Both the position numbers and the translations under genes were made by a program. From Paenibacillus sp. FSL H7-0326 (GTDB lineage Bacteria; Bacillota; Bacilli; Paenibacillales; Paenibacillaceae), in assembly GCF_001955535.1 (NCBI RefSeq), contig NZ_MPVN01000004.1, positions 544,034 to 608,033 on the forward strand: DNA of 64,000 nucleotides. The letters are read 5' to 3'. The number at the start of each line of letters is the position of its first letter. The stretch's first letter is position 1. Shown here piece after piece: positions 61,214-64,000 of the stretch. The notes below the pieces were generated by a model that was not told where the DNA came from, ran no database searches, and saw only the letters and a program-made list of their open reading frames with translations.

Positions 61214-61330
61214 GGTGAGTTCACCATTTAATGAAGGTACCCGTGAGAAGGTAATATCTGTAGGGCAGAATGCGCTTATCTAGCATCTAGCTGCATATTC
61301 TGGCAATGCATGAATTTGGCCTCTCACGGG
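61214..61330 (+). other. Structured spacer between pcrA and ligA
   Basis: GGTGA-GT-TCACC (61214-61225) is a perfect small hairpin. ACCCGTGAGA-side arm CCCGTGAGA at 61240-61248 pairs exactly with TCTCACGGG at 61322-61330, enclosing ~73 nt in which CAGAAT.GC can pair with GC..ATTCTG and TAGC/GCTA-type elements recur. The right arm ends ~45 nt before the ligA start. No U-run follows at once. It looks like a multi-branched RNA leader, but it matches no riboswitch I know. Confidence 0.5.
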
Positions 61331-61375
61331 CCTTACATATTATTTTAATTTATTTTCACGGAGGGATAGCCCTAC

Positions 61376-63391
61376 ATGGATCCAATGCATCGATTGGAAC
61401 AGCTCGTAAAGGAGCTGAATGAGTACAACTATCACTATTACACGCTGGATAAGCCCAAGATTAGTGATAAAGAATATGATGTTTTGTACGATGAGCTGGT
61501 ATCGCTGGAGACGCAAAGCGGGATTGTACTGCCCGATTCTCCGACTCAGCGTGTGGGAGGCGAGCTCCTCAAAGGCTTCAAGCCTCATCGCCATTTATCT
61601 CCTCTATGGAGCTTGGACAAGGCACAGAACATTGAACAGCTTCGCAGCTGGAACGGCAGAGTGCAGCGTCTTGTTCAGGATTATAACAGCAAGAATCCCG
61701 ATACACCGCTTCCGGAGCCGGGTTATGCGATTGAATTGAAGTTTGATGGTCTCACTTTGAATTTGACCTACACGGATGGGCAGCTTGTTCAAGCCTCGAC
61801 CCGGGGGAATGGAGTTACAGGTGAAGGTATTTTGGCGCAAGTAAAAACGATCAAGTCTGTGCCGCTGACCATTCCATACACCGACGGTACGATTGAGGTT
61901 CAAGGTGAAGGGATTATGAATCTCTCCGTGCTGAACAAATACAACGAGACGGCAGCCGATCCTCTCAAAAATGCGCGTAATGCCGCAGCAGGCGCCCTTC
62001 GCAACCTGAATCCCAAAGTGACAGCAGAGCGCAGACTCAGTGCTTTCTTCTATAATGTGGGCTATTCGGACGCAGTTCAATTTGAGAGTCATGAAGAAAT
62101 GATGCAGTTTTTACGCGACAATCATTTCAAGGTAAATCCATATATCAGCTACTTCCAAGAGTTTGACGATGTGATGGAGCGTCTCGCGGAAATCCAGGAG
62201 AACCGTGATAAGCTGGACTATCTTATTGATGGAGCGGTGATTAAGCTTACAGATATGCGTACCCGGCAGGTACTGGGCTATACAGATAAATTCCCACGGT
62301 GGGCTGTTGCCTATAAGTTTGAGGCGGAGGAAACAACGACGGTGCTGAACTCGGTCAGCTGGAATGTGGGACGTACAGGAAAAGTCACGCCGCTGGCTCG
62401 TGTTGAACCAGTTGAACTAGCAGGAGTTACGGTATCCAACTGTACACTGAACAATGTTGGCGATATTGAGCGTAAGAACTTGAAGTTCGCACTCGGAACG
62501 CGTGTCTTTATTCGCCGATCGAACGATGTCATCCCTGAAATATTGGGTAAGGTGACAGAAGAGGCAGATGGTGAAGAGATTGTGTATCCTACAGAATGTC
62601 CTTCTTGCGGGTTCCCACTGGAGGAGCGGGGTGCACATTTATTTTGCAACAATAAAATGAACTGCAAGCCGCAAATCGTAGCCCGCATCTCTCATTTTGC
62701 TTCCCGCGATGCCATGGACATTGAAACGTTCAGTGACAAGACGGCAATTCAGCTTCATGATGAAAAAGGTTTAAAAGAAGCGGCAGAGCTCTACACCCTG
62801 ACTTATGAAGATCTTATTGGGTTATCCCGATTCGGTGACAAGAAGGCGAAAAATCTGCTGGCAGCCATCGAAGAGAGCAAAGGCAGAGATCTAGCATCCT
62901 TCTTATATGCTTTGGGTATCCCGAACACCGGAAAATCAACCACCAAAATGCTCGCTGACCATTACCGCGATCTTCATCGCATTATGAATGCGACAGTAGA
63001 GGAGCTGGTGGAGCTTCCTGATGTGGGACTTATTGTTGCTGAGAGTATCGTATCCTTCTTCCAGGATCCATTTATACAAGCGAGTATCGAGAAGATGCTG
63101 TCTCTTGGAGTCGAGGCCAAAGCACCTGAAGAAGCACAGGTCGTTGTGACCGATTCATTCTTCAGCGGGAAGACCGTTGTGCTTACAGGAACCTTGCATC
63201 AGCTAACGAGAGAAGAGGCTACCGAACGACTTGAGGCGCTGGGCGCAAAAGTAACGGGAAGTGTATCGAAAAAAACAGATCTCGTTATAGCGGGAGAAAA
63301 AGCCGGAAGTAAGCTGGCTAAAGCACAGCAGCTAGGCATAGACACCATTGAAGACGAAGATGAGTTCGTTAAGCTTCTGCAGCTTAAGTAG
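61376..63391 (+). CDS. ligA: NAD-dependent DNA ligase LigA
   Basis: LigA seals nicks using NAD+. The 671-residue protein has domain Ia YNYHYYTLDKPKISDKEYD, adenylation motif IELKFDGL with K122, STRGNGVTGEG (~141-151), the OB-fold part GRTGKVTPLARVEPV, a zinc finger CPSCGFPLE...CNNKMNC, helix-hairpin-helix repeats and a C-terminal BRCT domain (~595-671: SGKTVVLTGTLHQLTREEA). Several motif residues differ from the common B. subtilis form (KFDG for KIDG, TRGNG for TRGDG, EGIMNLSVL in place of the usual GEV-type strand) and resemble a clostridial LigA subtype. Position after pcrA is the standard one. ATG 61376 follows ACGGAGGG. Confidence 0.93.
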   Translation: MDPMHRLEQLVKELNEYNYHYYTLDKPKISDKEYDVLYDELVSLETQSGIVLPDSPTQRVGGELLKGFKPHRHLSPLWSLDKAQNIEQLRSWNGRVQRLVQDYNSKNPDTPLPEPGYAIELKFDGLTLNLTYTDGQLVQASTRGNGVTGEGILAQVKTIKSVPLTIPYTDGTIEVQGEGIMNLSVLNKYNETAADPLKNARNAAAGALRNLNPKVTAERRLSAFFYNVGYSDAVQFESHEEMMQFLRDNHFKVNPYISYFQEFDDVMERLAEIQENRDKLDYLIDGAVIKLTDMRTRQVLGYTDKFPRWAVAYKFEAEETTTVLNSVSWNVGRTGKVTPLARVEPVELAGVTVSNCTLNNVGDIERKNLKFALGTRVFIRRSNDVIPEILGKVTEEADGEEIVYPTECPSCGFPLEERGAHLFCNNKMNCKPQIVARISHFASRDAMDIETFSDKTAIQLHDEKGLKEAAELYTLTYEDLIGLSRFGDKKAKNLLAAIEESKGRDLASFLYALGIPNTGKSTTKMLADHYRDLHRIMNATVEELVELPDVGLIVAESIVSFFQDPFIQASIEKMLSLGVEAKAPEEAQVVVTDSFFSGKTVVLTGTLHQLTREEATERLEALGAKVTGSVSKKTDLVIAGEKAGSKLAKAQQLGIDTIEDEDEFVKLLQLK

Positions 63392-63430
63392 AATTCTATC
63401 GTTAACCCGCATGTATTTTTATAGATGTAG

Positions 63431-63480
63431 AAGCGCAGTCTGTCGAACTGATCTTTGTCGACAGCTGCGTTTCTTTTTTT
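63431..63480 (+). terminator. Intrinsic terminator after ligA
   Basis: AAGCGCAG.CTGTCGA pairs with TCGACAG.TGCGTTT, followed by T7. Confidence 0.9.
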
Positions 63481-63518
63481 CTCAGTTCCGTAAAAAGAAA
63501 TTTAATTTATAAAAAGGG

Positions 63519-63547
63519 TTGTCAAAATATTTTTAACGTGTTATATT
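63519..63547 (+). promoter_or_regulatory. rRNA promoter P1
   Basis: TTGTCA at 63519-63524 and TATATT at 63542-63547 are separated by 17 bp, in an A/T-rich context about 230 bp before the 16S gene. Confidence 0.75.
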
Positions 63548-63614
63548 ATTTCTTGTCGCTTCAAGCGATGTAAAAACATTGTCGAAAGATGTTGAAAAAC
63601 GTCGAAAAAAGATG

Positions 63615-63644
63615 TTGACAACAACGACAATAAAATGATATGAT
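63615..63644 (+). promoter_or_regulatory. rRNA promoter P2
   Basis: TTGACA at 63615-63620 and TATGAT at 63639-63644 have an 18-bp spacer. With P1 this gives the tandem promoters typical of Bacillales rrn operons. Downstream, TTCTTTGAAAATTGAAC (from ~63691) resembles the rRNA boxA leader, and GAGAAC-N5-GTTCTC near 63729 is a short hairpin. Confidence 0.78.
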
Positions 63645-63777
63645 AAATATCCAGTCGCGAGAAATTAGCGACTAAGATAAAAGAATCAAGTTCTTTGAAA
63701 ATTGAACAAATGGATGATGAAATTTAAGAGAACATTACGTTCTCGTCAGTTTTTCTAAATGAGCTTAATCGCTCTCT

Positions 63778-64000
63778 TTTTTGGAGAGTTTGATCCTGGC
63801 TCAGGACGAACGCTGGCGGCGTGCCTAATACATGCAAGTCGAGCGGAGTAAGGTGAAACTTGTTTCACCTAGCTTAGCGGCGGACGGGTGAGTAACACGT
63901 AGGTAACCTGCCCATAAGACTGGGATAACTACCGGAAACGGTAGCTAATACCGGATAGGTTCTTCTCTCGCATGGGAGGGGAAAGAAAGACGGAGTAATC
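63778..64000 (+). rRNA. rrs: 16S ribosomal RNA, 5' part (cut by window edge)
   Basis: AGAGTTTGATCCTGGCTCAG at 63785 is the universal 16S 5' primer site (E. coli position 8), so the mature 5' end is near 63778. GAACGCTGGCGGCGTGCC and CATGCAAGTCGAGCGGAG follow, and GGCGGACGGGTGAGTAACAC appears later. The variable V1 helix and the text around CCTGCCCATAAGACTGGGAT are of Paenibacillus type. The gene runs off the end of the window. It lies in the same direction as ligA. Confidence 0.97.

Overview
The window is chromosomal DNA from a Paenibacillus-like Firmicute. The evidence is the order of conserved genes (arg cluster, ftsEX, ctpB, minJ-like, uvrBA, pcrB-pcrA-ligA then a 16S rRNA gene), the low-GC Gram-positive ribosome binding sites (AGGAGG-type, with frequent GTG and TTG starts), and the first ~220 nt of the 16S gene, which read like Paenibacillus. 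Species cannot be fixed from this.

Layout. 1-5570: arginine biosynthesis (argB 3' end, argD, argF, argG, argH), all on the plus strand, closed by a terminator shared with a convergent esterase. 6446-9196: a 573-bp intergenic stretch packed with DnaA-box-like 9-mers, then a yhbD-like regulator and two bactofilins. 9350-17496: a VanW-family protein diverging from a cell-wall and division block: ftsE, ftsX, a coiled-coil M23 hydrolase (the PcsB/CwlO-type partner of FtsEX), ctpB and a MinJ-like PDZ protein. A WalR-type box sits in the vanW/ftsE divergent region, and an array of 45-bp palindromic repeats precedes ctpB. 17656-19270: motA-motB stator genes on the minus strand. 19736-25535: uvrB and uvrA, separated by eight tandem 74-bp units with two hairpins each. 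25682-32984: an AadK-type aminoglycoside 6-adenylyltransferase, a small membrane protein, an HtrA-like protease with a partner secreted protein, and a U32 peptidase.

33219-53167 is a surface-polysaccharide locus: galU, an O-antigen-ligase/polymerase-like membrane protein, an ABC exporter (Wzm/Wzt or TagGH type), several family 2 glycosyltransferases (one with a repeated coiled coil), a YfhO / CsbB-like / GtrA three-part glycosylation set, rmlACBD for dTDP-L-rhamnose, two more glycosyltransferases and a WbaP-type initiating transferase. Genes from ~36.7 to ~46.5 kb are clearly AT-richer than their flanks. The change falls inside rmlA, which suggests a replaced cassette. 53292-57043: a DenV-like pyrimidine-dimer glycosylase diverging from a heme oxygenase/bacteriophytochrome pair whose C-terminal GGDEF domain is degenerate. 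57296: an orphan IS3 OrfA-like helix-turn-helix protein. 58064-63391: pcrB, pcrA, ligA. 63519 onward: tandem rRNA promoters and the 5' part of a 16S gene.

The least explained parts are the DnaA-box-like cluster before the bactofilin genes, the two structured tandem repeat arrays, the coiled-coil glycosyltransferase beside an ABC exporter, and the structured pcrA-ligA spacer.
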